The translations under genes were made by a program, and so were the position numbers. A stretch of 64,000 bases of DNA, taken from contig OZ017766.1 in NCBI GenBank assembly GCA_963969345.1, positions 2,170,001 through 2,234,000 of the forward strand, given 5' to 3'. Of this stretch, positions 1-9,476 are shown piece after piece. The stretch comes from Turbatrix aceti. Taxonomy: Eukaryota > Nematoda > Chromadorea > Rhabditida > Panagrolaimidae. The notes under the pieces are model-generated. The model saw only the letters and a list, made by a program, of their open reading frames with translations, was not told the origin of the DNA and did not search any database. Every line of letters begins with the position of its first letter. Position 1 is the stretch's first letter.

Positions 1-408
1 GAGCCAAATCAATATATTGACAAAAAACGAAGGATAAATGAAGAAGACGAAACAAGTAGGGTCGACGAGACGAATTTCAAGCCGAACACGATGCGCACAA
101 ACGGGGAACACTTCGAAACGCCGTGGATTACACGGTGTTCTCTCAGACGTGCGCGTTTTTTTGAAGTTTCAAATCATAACGCTTTGTCTTTAGAATAGTT
201 GTAGTTTGAAAGCATTAAATACACAATCAACAAAGACAAATTTAATAGTAGGTATGTCATCAATATGGTTTGTAGCTGCAGAAACTAAAAGTCAGCCTGC
301 CCTTCGCTGGTCGCGTGTACTACTGTTATTATCTCGAAGGGCGTGTACATATTTCTCTGTCATGATTATATAATCGAGATCGCAGTATGTGGTTATCGTA
401 CTCGCAGC
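1..408. other. Gene-free left edge
   Basis: AT-rich sequence upstream of the UGT gene. I see no convincing coding exon or RNA gene. It ends with ctcgcagc (401-408), the left copy of the target-site duplication of the MITE that follows, so 401-408 joined to 784 onward is probably the original UGT 5' flank. Confidence 0.5.
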
Positions 409-775
409 CAGGGTGGCGAAACTCCCATGGGAATTAGAAATAGGGGAATTATCCCATGGGATTCCCATGGGAGTCCCATGGGAGTCCCCGGGGGTATTTT
501 TTGGTACGTTTAAAAAAGTACATGTTCATACAAAAAAGATATCCAAAAACACACTTATTTTATTAATGTAATAAAATTAGCAATGAAAATAAAATCATTT
601 ACCTAATTTGAAAGAAAAAAGCACGCTCCTGCGTAAAATAACGGTGATATTTTAAGCGGGATCGCGCATTTTCAAAATTCCGAGGGGAATTATCCCGTGA
701 TAGATGGGAATCCCGGGATAATTCCCGGGATATTTCCCATGGGACTCCCATGGGAATCCCCTCTTCGCCACCCTG
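409..775. mobile_element. hAT-like MITE upstream of UGT
   Basis: A 367-bp non-coding element. Its ends are perfect inverted repeats, CAGGGTGGCGAA at 409-420 and TTCGCCACCCTG at 764-775. It is flanked by an exact 8-bp duplication, ctcgcagc at 401-408 and 776-783. An 8-bp target duplication with CAGGG-type termini is the hallmark of the hAT superfamily. Inside each end are clusters of the palindromes TCCCATGGGA and TCCCGGGA (about 425-500 and 680-760), so the inverted repeats continue imperfectly for about 90 bp. No transposase is encoded, so mobility would need a transposase supplied in trans. The right end lies 7 bp before the UGT start codon. Confidence 0.85.
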
Positions 776-790
776 CTCGCAGCGTAACTC

Positions 791-2265
791 ATGCCATCGA
801 TCATCACTGCTCTTCTCCCGCTTTCTTTTTTCTTGTCTCTTGCCAACGCTGGCAGAATTTTGGTCTACAATGCCCCCCTCTCCCACAGTCACTTTGTGTT
901 CCAAGCCAAACTTGCCGACCTCCTGCAAGAAGCCGGTCACAATGTTGTGAGTGTTTTTGTTATCCCTTCCCCGTGCCACACAGCTATTTAATGCGGTTGC
1001 AGACCATGCTGATCCCGGAGTACGATAAAATGAGTAATCCTTACGCCAAGAAAGCTCAAGTCGTTATTCGAGCGCCGCCGCAGTCTTCTAGACTTGAATT
1101 TCACAACAACGCTCAGGATGAAATATGGAACTCAGAGGATGTCTTAATCTTGAGAAAGTTCATTCAGCAAATTGACGATTCGATGGACAGTGAATGCCAG
1201 CGACTGTACGAAGACAATAAATTCATCAAGTTCCTGCGCGATCAAAATTTTGAATTCGCAATCACCGAAGAACTCAACGTTTGCGCCTTCGGACTCTTCA
1301 AGCTCCTCGGCATCAAGGCCTACGGGATCGCATCTCCCATGACACTTCCTGACCGAATTGCCAACATTTTTGGATTACCTGGAAGATACACCGGAGAGAT
1401 GCACATTACAACAGATTATCATCCCAAAATGTCTCTGTATGAAAGAATGTGCAACTTGCTGCGGCCATTATATTATCTGACGGCTCTGTACGACCTGGAA
1501 TTTTTTCAATGGTCAAAAAAAGTTCATCAGCTTATAGGACCAGATTTTGATTACGATGAAGCAATCGCCAAAGCCAGGTTTTTCTTCCTAAATACCGACG
1601 AGCACATGGACTTTCCCCGACCAATAAGCCACAAACTTGTATACATTGGCGGTGTTACGCTGGACAACAAGATCGGAGAACTAAACGCCGATTATCGGTC
1701 CATTTTTGACGACTCCAAACAGGGCGTGGTTGTGGTGTCTTTTGGGTCACTGGCATTTAGCAACCAGATGCCTGCAGATCGCCGAGATGCTCTTCTCGAC
1801 ATGTTCCGTGCCTTCCCGGACATCTCCTTCATCTGGAAATACGAAGTCGAAGACGACGTCGCCGCCGACCTGCCAAATGTGTACAAACGCAAGTGGATCC
1901 CTCAGAAGGAGCTGCTCGCCCACCCCAAGCTCCTGGCCATTGTCTCTCACGGCGGAATGAACTCAGTCCTAGAAACCTGTTTTGCGGGCAAACCCATGCT
2001 TGCCGTTCCTCTCTTCTACGATCAGGCCCGGAATGCCAAGATGCTCGAATTCCGGGGAACGGCCGTCATTGTCGACAAACACAAAATGACTGCCGACGCG
2101 CTCATCGGTGTTCTCGGAAAACTCACCCAGGGCTCCGCAGGTGAGGCTTACCGACACCAAGCTTCTGCCATCGCCGCGATGATCGCTGCCAAACCACTTT
2201 CTGGCAAGGAACGTGTTACGCGAGTACGAGTTGGTGCAACGCGTGCGCATTCGTATCTCGCGTAG
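791..2265 (+). CDS. UDP-glucuronosyltransferase, truncated by a retrotransposon
   Basis: Microsomal UGT: transfers glucuronate or glucose from a UDP-sugar to small lipophilic molecules on the ER lumenal side. Exon 1 is 791-946 and the intron is 947-1002 (56 nt). The start at 791 gives a signal peptide, MPSIITALLPLSFFLSLANA, followed by the acceptor-side HSHF motif and AGHNV|TMLIPEYD across the junction. The C-terminal UDP-sugar-binding signature is intact: WIPQKELLAHPK, then AIVSHGGMNSVLE and GKPMLAVPLFYDQARNA. The host frame is broken at 2213/2214 by an LTR. Read as it stands, 16 LTR-derived codons follow KER and a stop falls at 2263-2265. The 472-aa product would lack the membrane anchor and cytosolic tail. 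The missing part is intact at 3767-3995. Without the insertion the gene would encode 531 aa, normal UGT length. Confidence 0.9.
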
Positions 2266-2524
2266 AATAATTGTTTCCTGTATTTCCCTTTCCTATTGTC
2301 TCAGTTGTTGTTTTGTCTGTCGCCGCGAGCGGTCGTGTTCGTTGGCTGCGTGAGCGACGCCCGGCCGAAGGCAAGCCCAGAGCAACCCAAAGACCTCAAC
2401 CCGACGGAACTCCACCCTTGTTGAGGTAATGATTGGACCTGTGTATATTGTATTATATGTATTGGTTACAGGTCTTTGCTTGTGAGTAAAGTATCTATCG
2501 CGAGTGGCATAGAGAACTACTACA
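2214..2524 (+). repeat. 5' long terminal repeat
   Basis: 311 bp, from TGTTACGCGAG to TACTACA. It supplies the 16 foreign codons and the stop that end the UGT reading frame. A good splice-donor-like sequence (ttgtgagtaaag, near 2480-2491) occurs inside, so UGT transcripts might splice out of the LTR. Confidence 0.9.
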
Positions 2525-2579
2525 TTGGTGACGAGAGGATTCGGCGACCTACAGAGGTGACGAGAAGCCGATCCAAGCC

Positions 2580-3440
2580 ATGCCCGCAACTCCGAACAAG
2601 ACAGATCTCACGACCGAGCCCGAGAAGGATGCGAAGAAGAGCAAACCGCTTGCCGCGAAAGCTGCAGGGCCAGCAATCGGAGCGGTTGCAGTCTCAAAGC
2701 GATCATCGATCCAGGAGGCCAGGGTCAATCAGCAGAAAACCCGATGGTCGTGTCTATATGTCAAGGAGTGCACGTGCCATCAATTCGACGACTTCGCAGG
2801 ATCCCAGGATCACATCGGTGCAGCGACCATTCATGAACGGAAGGGTGACCAGGCCGGTCGGACCCTTGCCGTGCGGATCGCAGAAGCAGCCAACGATGAC
2901 CAGCTCTCGAAAGTCAAGTTTGAAGGACGAGCAGAAGCGGTACCCCAGACGATTGCAAGCCAGTGCAATGTCAAAAAGGAGGGGAAAGTGGTGATAGCGA
3001 GTGTTCCTGTTATCACCGAAGGCAAGTGCGTGCCACGTGCGAAGGCAGCACACCCAGCACTATTGCCTACGATTGAAGATGTTCAAAGCATCCAGCATTG
3101 TCCGTCCCTGCCGTATCCAGCCGAGCGATACGTGCACATGCTCACGGATGGATTGAAGATGAACGCCGACGTGGTGGACCTGCAGGAAGCAGTCCGCCTG
3201 ATGCTGCTCAGCATCCGAACCAGTCCCAGCAAGATGGTTCCCGGTAACATCAGTCCTGCCGAAGCACTCTTGGACGACAACCGAAACCGACGCCGGATTT
3301 CGAGAAGCCGCAGACGCAGAGTGTTTGCAAGAAAACGTGTCCCGACGACTACCCGTCGCAGGGTGAATCCGACGACGACGTCTCAGGAAGGAGATTTGCC
3401 CCTGTCCCATGATTCAGCCCTTATTGTCCGTTTCTGTTGA
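2580..3440 (+). CDS. Internally deleted retrotransposon polyprotein remnant
   Basis: A single open frame of 286 aa between the LTRs, starting at a real ATG 55 bp after the 5' LTR. The first about 180 residues are basic with scattered Cys (for example WSCLYVKECTCHQF) and are not clearly assignable; they may derive from the start of gag joined to other coding pieces. Residues about 180-235 (AERYVHML..., LQEAVRLMLLSIRTSPS, ISPAEALL) match the end of Ty3/Gypsy integrase cores, where AERFVQTFK-like and YR.TPH-like motifs precede SPAELL. The Arg-rich end is typical of integrase C-termini. No catalytic polymerase motifs are present. An uninterrupted frame across such a large deletion suggests youth or selection. 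Confidence 0.6.
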   Translation: MPATPNKTDLTTEPEKDAKKSKPLAAKAAGPAIGAVAVSKRSSIQEARVNQQKTRWSCLYVKECTCHQFDDFAGSQDHIGAATIHERKGDQAGRTLAVRIAEAANDDQLSKVKFEGRAEAVPQTIASQCNVKKEGKVVIASVPVITEGKCVPRAKAAHPALLPTIEDVQSIQHCPSLPYPAERYVHMLTDGLKMNADVVDLQEAVRLMLLSIRTSPSKMVPGNISPAEALLDDNRNRRRISRSRRRRVFARKRVPTTTRRRVNPTTTSQEGDLPLSHDSALIVRFC

Positions 3441-3450
3441 GAGAGGGAAG

Positions 3451-3761
3451 TGTTACGCGAGTACGAGTTGGTGCAACGCGTGCGCATTCGTATCTCGCGT
3501 AGAATAATTGTTTCCTGTATTTCCCTTTCCTATTGTCTCAGTTGTTGTTTTGTCTGTCGCCGCGAGCGGTCGTGTTCGTTGGCTGCGTGATCGACGCCCG
3601 GCCGAAGGCAAGCCCAGAGCAACCCAAAGACCTCAACCCGACGGAACTCCACCCTTGTTGAGGTAATGATTGGACCTGTGTATATTGTATTATATGTATT
3701 GGTTACAGGTCTTTGCTTGTGAGTAAAGTATCTATCGCGAGTGGCATAGAGAACTACTACA
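3451..3761 (+). repeat. 3' long terminal repeat
   Basis: 311 bp and nearly identical to the 5' copy. It is directly preceded by a polypurine tract and directly followed by the gaacg target duplication, after which UGT coding sequence resumes. Confidence 0.9.
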
Positions 3762-3766
3762 GAACG

Positions 3767-3995
3767 TTTTATTCGATACGTTGATTTTGCCGTGACATTC
3801 AGGGATGAAGAAGACGTGCTGGAAATTGGACATCGCAAACACAGTTTCATCAAGTTTTACAATCTCGACATCTATGCACTCTTCGCTGTGGTCGGCCTCC
3901 TTATTGTTCTAGGTGCTGGATACGTGTTTCTCACAATGTACAGATTAGTAGTTTCTCGAGTTTTATATGATGCCTTGAAACCAAAAGTACACTAA
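3767..3995 (+). pseudogene. Severed C-terminal part of the UGT gene
   Basis: Host sequence downstream of the LTR element. After one copy of gaacg, the frame that was open at 2213 resumes and encodes the usual UGT end: a short juxtamembrane region, one hydrophobic segment (LFAVVGLLIVLGAGYVFLTM) and a basic cytosolic tail ending in LKPKVH. The stop is at 3993-3995. The piece has no start codon of its own in a sensible position. It can be expressed only if the retroelement is spliced out or is absent from another allele. Confidence 0.88.
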
Positions 3996-4090
3996 TATGA
4001 GAACAAAATATGGCTATATTTACTTTAAGTTCCCCATACCCCACATGTCGATACCCACCCTCATTCAGTTCCCCACCCTATCCTTTTGGG

Positions 4091-4126
4091 GGGGAACTCA
4101 ATCCCCCATAGATGGTTAAGTTCCCC
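4091..4126 (+). repeat. Left inverted arm of fold-back element
   Basis: A 36-bp arm containing ggggaactcaatccccc followed by atagatggttaagttcccc. It is the reverse complement of 5451-5486 with a single mismatch. Confidence 0.85.
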
Positions 4127-4606
4127 ACCTATAGGTTCCCCACCTATAGGTCCCCCACATGTACACAAAAAAAGACTTTCTTAGTGGGGAACTCGATCCC
4201 CCATAGATGATTAGGTTCCCCCCTATGCAAAAAAGAACTATGTGCATACTTGTTTTTTTGCTCAATGATGTGCGTCCTCAAACGCGCGCGATTTCCAGCC
4301 TTTTGAGCATCGCTATGTCTGTTTTCCCGCTTTTTGTGCATCGCTTTGCGAGTTTCGGCGTTTTATCTTTGATTCAATTCGTACCTGAGTGTAAGCTGAT
4401 TATGTTTGTTTTGTTAGTTGTAAGTTTATCGTAATTGCTTGCAAGTAATTGTCAAGATAAAATTTGGGGTCAAAACTGGATATTTTTGAACACGGGTTTT
4501 AATCTTATGTTGTTATTTTAGGTTTTTTTAAGTTGTTCATAATGACCTTTGCGTGGGGAACTTTAAATAAATGAAATGAAATGAAACTTTAAGTTCCCCT
4601 CTGGTT

Positions 4607-5320
4607 CTTACTCTAAGTGAGCCTAAATATTAGTGGTGAGCTTAATCGCACAAACTTTTAGTTCCCCCCTTAACGAGGGGAACTAAACGTTGTGCATTTT
4701 AAGTTCCCCTTGAAAACGGGAATAAATGGGGAACTTTAACTGACACACTTTTAATTCCCCATCCAAAAACACGTTCTCACTGTAAGTAAGCCTAAATTTT
4801 AGTGGGGAGCTTAATCGCACAAACTTTTAGTTCCCCTCTTAAGTGGGGGACTAAACGTTGTGCATTTTAAGCTCCCATCGGAGACGGGAACAGATGGGGA
4901 ACTTTAACTGACACACCTTTAATTCCCCATCCTAAAACACATGTTTACAGTGAAATAAAACATGTTCTTACTGTAAGTAAGCCTAAATATACAAATATAC
5001 ATCGATTCATAATGGGAAACTAAATCGTACAGACTTTTGGTTCCCCACTCATGCGGGGAACTAAACGTTGTGCATTTTAAGTTCCCCCTGAAAGCGGGAT
5101 TAGATGGGGAACTTTAATTGACATACTTTTAGTTCCCCCCTCTTCTTACTGTAAGTAAGCCTAAATTCACAAATATACATCGATACGGAATAGGGAACTA
5201 AATCGTACAAACTTTTAGTTCCCCATCCATGTTGTGTACCAAATATGACGTATATGTAGTTCCCCAAGCTTGGGGTGAACTAAAAAACGGTGCTATTCAA
5301 GTTCGGACTCTTTGGGAACC
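4607..5320 (+). repeat. Tandem repeat of about 180 bp, four units
   Basis: The phrase cttactgtaagtaagcctaa starts units at about 4607, 4776, 4967 and 5145 (periods 169, 191 and 178 bp). Each unit goes on with an agttcccc/ggggaact palindrome pair, taaacgttgtgcattttaag and a second palindrome pair. The third and fourth units share an inserted acaaatatacatcgat, so they are each other's closest relatives. Confidence 0.8.
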
Positions 5321-5450
5321 TAACCTCCGGAACGGGAGCTGGGGAACTTAACGTGTGCGTATTGAGGTCCCCTCCAAGGAGAAATTTGCAATCTGCATTC
5401 CCCACATCACATTTTTTGTCAGGGGGGTTGAGTTCCCCCATTTGCGATAT

Positions 5451-5486
5451 GGGGAACTTAACCATCTATGGGGGATCGAGTTCCCC
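5451..5486 (-). repeat. Right inverted arm of fold-back element
   Basis: Inverted partner of 4091-4126. It contains ggggaacttaaccatctatg followed by ggggatcgagttcccc. Confidence 0.85.
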
Positions 5487-5559
5487 ACATAAGGCGTTGC
5501 TGTTGTGGGGAACTCGGGGGGGAACTTTGTGGGGAACCAAAGTTATGTGGGGAACTTAA

Positions 5560-5985
5560 CGTTAATATCGCCCAAAATATAAAGTGAAAATGACCACGAT
5601 TTCATAAAAACACGGTCACTGGACAATTATCAATTCTAAACTTTTGTTCTAGTTAATGTTTTTTGGACTGCAATCAATAGTCTTTGTTTTTGATTTTTGA
5701 ACAAAAACTTCTCATTTATGCATTTTGGAGCACTCTTTTGATGCAGCCCTACTCTGTTGTTTGTGGCGTGTTTTATTCGCTTTTGAGATCACTTACAGTA
5801 CTTTAGAAAAGAGTTAACAACACCTGATCAAGAGAAAAATCAGTAATAGAATACGATACGGTAGGGCTAAGTGAAAAGGAGGCGTAAAGTGGAAGACTTG
5901 GAGGAGAAGAATTTTTCGGCTGTGGTTTTGTTGGGGTAGGAAGCATCGGTTTGTGGTGTGACTAGGCGGACCCGCTTTGCTCGAA
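5560..5985. other. Intergenic, no gene seen
   Basis: AT-rich 3' flank of the secreted-protein gene on the minus strand. I see nothing beyond ordinary non-coding sequence. Confidence 0.5.
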
Positions 5986-7136
5986 TCAGTCGCACGTGTA
6001 TCCCTTGCCGCCGTAGGGCTTGCGGCGTGGAACGCGTTCGCAGACGTCGAATGTCAATCGTAGACACGAAATTTCGTTTTCATAGAGCAACCAGGGAAGG
6101 TACTCTTCGCGATGCCAGATGTTTTTTCGGTACTCGACGTACCACTGCTGGAACTTTTCGTATTGGCCCTGGTTGATATCCCAGGATCGTTTGCGCTCCT
6201 CCAGCTCCTTCAGCACCGTGCGCTCGATTTGCGCCTCCTTGGTGTGCTTCTTGTTGAGCACGGCCCCCGTGGCGTTATAGGCCATTCGGATCTTGGCGAC
6301 CACAGTACCCTGAAAAACAGTCCTATTTGACCCATGAAACCATCGAAGGGCCCTTACATATCCGATCTGCTGCAACGAAGACAACGCGCCCTTGAAATCG
6401 CTTTTTTCAGACTGGAGAAAGTCCAGTTGGCAGTCACCGTCGGCGTCGAAGGCGGACCAGTCGTTGAAGCAGAATTCCTTGCGGAACGTGTAGTATCCGG
6501 GTTTGCGGGGGCAGTTCAGGCCCTTGAACTGCTCGGTGACGGTGCTGATGCCTCTGTCCGCGTCGATCGAGTGCAGACTCTCACAGATGTCGCAGTAGAA
6601 GCTGAAGCCAGCATATTTTGAACCCAATTGAATATCTCGAAGCCAAAAACCCACCAGTTGTTGCCATACCCGCCGCAGCCGTTGTTGGATGCGTTCTGGC
6701 ACTTTACGTCGCTGAATTCTTTGACGTTGAGCCACTGATACTCGGTTTTGGCGAAGAAGCTGTTGCCCAGCGCGTCATTTTCGTCAAACACGCGCACATT
6801 TTTGATTTCTACGGTGAAGCAGCCTGGAAACTTTACGACAGCCGGTTTGATTTGCACTTGCCTGGCGTCGATGTCCACGAGTTTCTTGGCATCCGGTCGC
6901 GCTGAAAAAGACGAGTCAGAGTCAGCCGCAGGGGAGAAGGACTCACTGCACGAGGCGTCGGCTCGCCCGGGGATAAGCCAGATATCCTGGTAGTGGCAGT
7001 GGTTGTGCACCCGGTTGCGCACCGAGTGGGACCCGTGCTGGATGCGGGCCCGGCACGCAGGGTCGAAGACGTCGCACTCGTCGCCCGTCGCCAGCCCGGC
7101 TAGAAGTGTGGTCAGGGCCAAGATGCTGTGCCACAT
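5986..7136 (-). CDS. Uncharacterised cysteine-rich secreted protein
   Basis: Four exons on the minus strand: 7136-6947, 6901-6655, 6601-6358 and 6309-5986, with introns of 45, 53 and 48 nt. They join in one frame to 334 aa. The start gives a clear signal peptide (MWHSILALTTLLAGLATG) followed by an acidic, Cys-containing ectodomain. Notable clusters are NGCGGYGNN|CFYCDICES across intron 2 and CPRKPGYYTF...FCFNDW. A basic stretch (TKEAQIERTVLKELEERKR) lies in the last third and the protein ends CERVPRRKPYGGKGYTCD. No transmembrane segment follows the signal, so it is probably secreted, with disulphides. The ATG is directly preceded by ttttcag, which looks like a trans-splice acceptor. I do not recognise the family. 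Confidence 0.8.
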
Positions 7137-8484
7137 CTGAAAACACAATGGGGGACCTTGTCTGGAATTGGACTCGTCGAAAATGTCTGAATCAACTCAA
7201 TGCGAGGCGATGACGACTGTTCGACTCAGACATGCGCTAGGGAAAACAATCAACGTCAGAGGGTGTTAGAAAGTGAATTTTGACAGGTCCTCTTAGCCAC
7301 GCTTGGGCGCGTCGCCGAAACATGTCCGCTTGAGATCGCCGCGCCTGCCAGGCGCAATTCAGGAGCGACAACACGCGTGACAACGAGGAAGTCGGAGATC
7401 AGTCGCCTGCGCAGGGGACACGCCCGATCGATCGATTTTTGGAGACTCTCGTGACAACGGACAGAGCGGGTCAGAAGAGGGCCTCCAAGTCACACCCCCG
7501 TCGCCCGGGGCTGGCCAGCGCGCCTTCGGGCCACAAACTACGCACGTCGCGGACCTGCATCCCAGATGCCCCCGGCCAATCGATCGTAAACGCGCGCAAT
7601 CGCCTGAACACGACTAAAACTTTTACGTAGCACAATGGATGTCATCTTGGCGCATGCGTAGGGCAAAGACTGCGGTGATGCGTGATCGCAGAGCGTAGAT
7701 GTAGTACGCGCAGCAGCAGCGGCTAATTACTTTCCTCAGTCGGTCCACAGAGGGGCGGGTGAGAAGTCTGGCGTCTGGCAGCAGCCCGACTTCTTCTGCG
7801 CTGTCGATAAAGGCGACTACTGCCCGCGTCGCGCGCTGCACATCCATCCGCCTGCTCGCTGACACGGACAGTTGACTTCGAAGACTGGTCGACGCCGAAA
7901 ACGGGAATCCGCGCGTCTCCCCCCGCCGTTTTGTTGCGCAGCGAAAAAGGCAGTGCACCCCAGGTGCGCGGAATCACATTTGCTTTTCGCCTGACATAAC
8001 AAACTTTTTGTGAATCACTGGAGTGTTTTCTTTGCTAATCAATACATCTTTCATCATATACAGTAAGGAAGTACGCGTTTGGGTTCTTCAAGGATGATTC
8101 CAGTGTCGACTACGACGGCCTTTGTTTGAGCACGAGAAGAGGAGGTCATGGTTCCGCGGAACAAGCGAGTACTAGGATTTTGGCCTGCTTTCCACAGTCG
8201 AAATCATCAGGTCTACAGGTTTCTGAAAAAAACATGTCACGTCAATTTTTGCGTGAAAAAGAGTTGCAAAGCGGTGTCGCTCGTGTGAGGGGCAATTTTG
8301 ATCGAAGGTCGTCCGTGTGACCTTGTGGCCGAGCCTCGGAGTGACAATTAAAGTGCGCGCATCCATCAGATGACAACCAGGCCGAATTAACTGCCTGGCG
8401 CAATGGGACAGAAATTGATACGCCTAATTTGAAAATTGGCTCCGCTTCAAAAAAACACCTGACAGGTACAAAAATGAAATCAAA
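7137..8484. other. Intergenic between secreted gene and bHLH gene
   Basis: About 1.35 kb at ordinary GC. It should hold the promoter of the minus-strand secreted gene and the 3' end of the bHLH gene. I find no ORF with family character, tRNA or repeat. Confidence 0.45.
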
Positions 8485-9056
8485 TCAACAGGTCCTTTTT
8501 TGGGGGAAACAAACCTTTAAATCCGCAGTCTCGATCCACTGAAGCAACGTACGTGTTATGGACTGGTAATCTGTGGTGTCGAGAATCGTGCGAAATGAAT
8601 CAAACGTGGAATCCAAAAACTTTTCGAGTATTTCCACCTGAACCGGTGAATCGGCCTGCGTCCCGACAGAAAAGTTCTCGTACTGCTTGGCTATCAGCTC
8701 GAGGGCCGAGAGCTGGGTCTGCATCTTGGTCAGCTCCTCGTCGGTCTTTTTCACCTCATCGTTGAGTTGGTTCACGTAATCCGCGGCCCGGAAGAGGATC
8801 GCCGCATTCGTGGTCTTGCATCCCACAAAGGACGCGTTCGCCGGTAAGAGGTCCTTGAGGTCATTGTACCCGGACTGCAAAAAAGGGTGTCAAGGCAGGG
8901 CGAGGGATGGGGAAGGATTGCTGGCATCCAGGGGGTGCAATTATTCCGAGCGCGTGCGAATGCGCAAAATAAAAAAAAAGTACTCACGTTGATGGCCTCG
9001 CGACGTTGCCGTTCGCATCGCAGATGCGTCTGCTTCTTGCGCTCAGATTGATTCAT
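8485..9056 (-). CDS. mxl-2: Mlx-like bHLH-leucine zipper transcription factor
   Basis: Two exons, 9056-8988 and 8874-8485, with a 113-nt intron (8875-8987). The model gives 152 aa. The basic region (KKQTHLRCERQRREAIN) runs over the splice into helix 1 (SGYNDLKDLLP). A loop, helix 2 (KTTNAAILFRAADYVNQL) and a zipper follow. The C-terminal half (EILEKFLDSTFDSF..., TRTLLQWIE) matches the dimerisation and cytoplasmic-localisation domain of Mlx. Mlx pairs with Mondo/MML-1 to drive metabolic genes. The bHLH starts almost at residue 1, shorter than most Mlx proteins. The ATG directly follows ccag, so the 5' end may be trans-spliced or an upstream exon may exist. The last eight codons (after DLK) could be intron read-through, so the exact end is uncertain. 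Confidence 0.8.
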
Positions 9057-9476
9057 CTGGTTTGGATAGAAGATAACTTTACAGGAAAAATACCGCGTTC
9101 AATAGGGCGAGGTATAATTGACTGCCACGAGTCGCCTAGAGGCAGAACGATAAAACTAAAGCAATAAAACCCAGGCAGAATCAACAACAACAGCAAACAC
9201 GAGCCTGTCTGCACGAACAAGTAAAACAAGGCATCAAAGATCGGGAAGAGCGCGGTTGGTTTCAAGCGTGCGCACTGCACTGATACTCTGCTAACGAAAG
9301 CCCAACAAAATCGTGCCGAGAGTTATTTTTGCATTGGCTTTTCTTTGTAATGCAGCTTTTTTTTGCCTTCTGTCTTGTAATCTAGTAAAAATTCTTGCCA
9401 GACATTCATCTTCCGTTCGGGTGACCTATGTGCTGCTGTTCGGCGCGGATTGAATGAACTGACTGCCGAAACCAAT
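9057..9476. promoter_or_regulatory. Shared 5' region of divergent bHLH and SUMO-protease genes
   Basis: 420 bp between two divergently oriented start codons, presumably carrying both promoters. I could not identify specific binding sites. Confidence 0.4.

Larger units (their letters stand above)
2214..3761 (+). mobile_element. Non-autonomous Ty3/Gypsy-type LTR retrotransposon
   Basis: A 1,548-bp element with two 311-bp LTRs (2214-2524 and 3451-3761), each starting TG and ending CA. It is flanked by the 5-bp duplication gaacg (2209-2213 and 3762-3766). I count one substitution between the LTRs (g/t in the ggctgcgtgNtcgac region, with g in the first), so insertion was recent. A likely primer-binding site (ttggtgacgagagg) starts at 2525, and a polypurine tract (gagagggaag, 3441-3450) directly precedes the 3' LTR. 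The interior is only 926 bp and holds one ORF whose end resembles the C-terminal part of a Ty3/Gypsy integrase. Protease, reverse transcriptase and RNase H are absent, so it depends on another element for mobility. Confidence 0.9.
4029..5555. mobile_element. Fold-back element rich in GGGGAACT/AGTTCCCC
   Basis: A 1,527-bp AT-rich block filled with copies of aagttcccc and its complement ggggaactt. It is bounded by TTAA at 4025-4028 and 5556-5559, with ends GTTCCCCA and TGGGGAAC. Long inverted arms lie near both ends: 4091-4126 is the reverse complement of 5451-5486 with one mismatch. A second arm-like copy lies at about 4186-4218. The centre holds about 180-bp tandem repeats. No coding capacity is evident. 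TTAA flanks would fit piggyBac-type insertion. Because taagttcccc recurs throughout, the TTAA could instead belong to the repeat, so the superfamily is uncertain. Confidence 0.7.
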
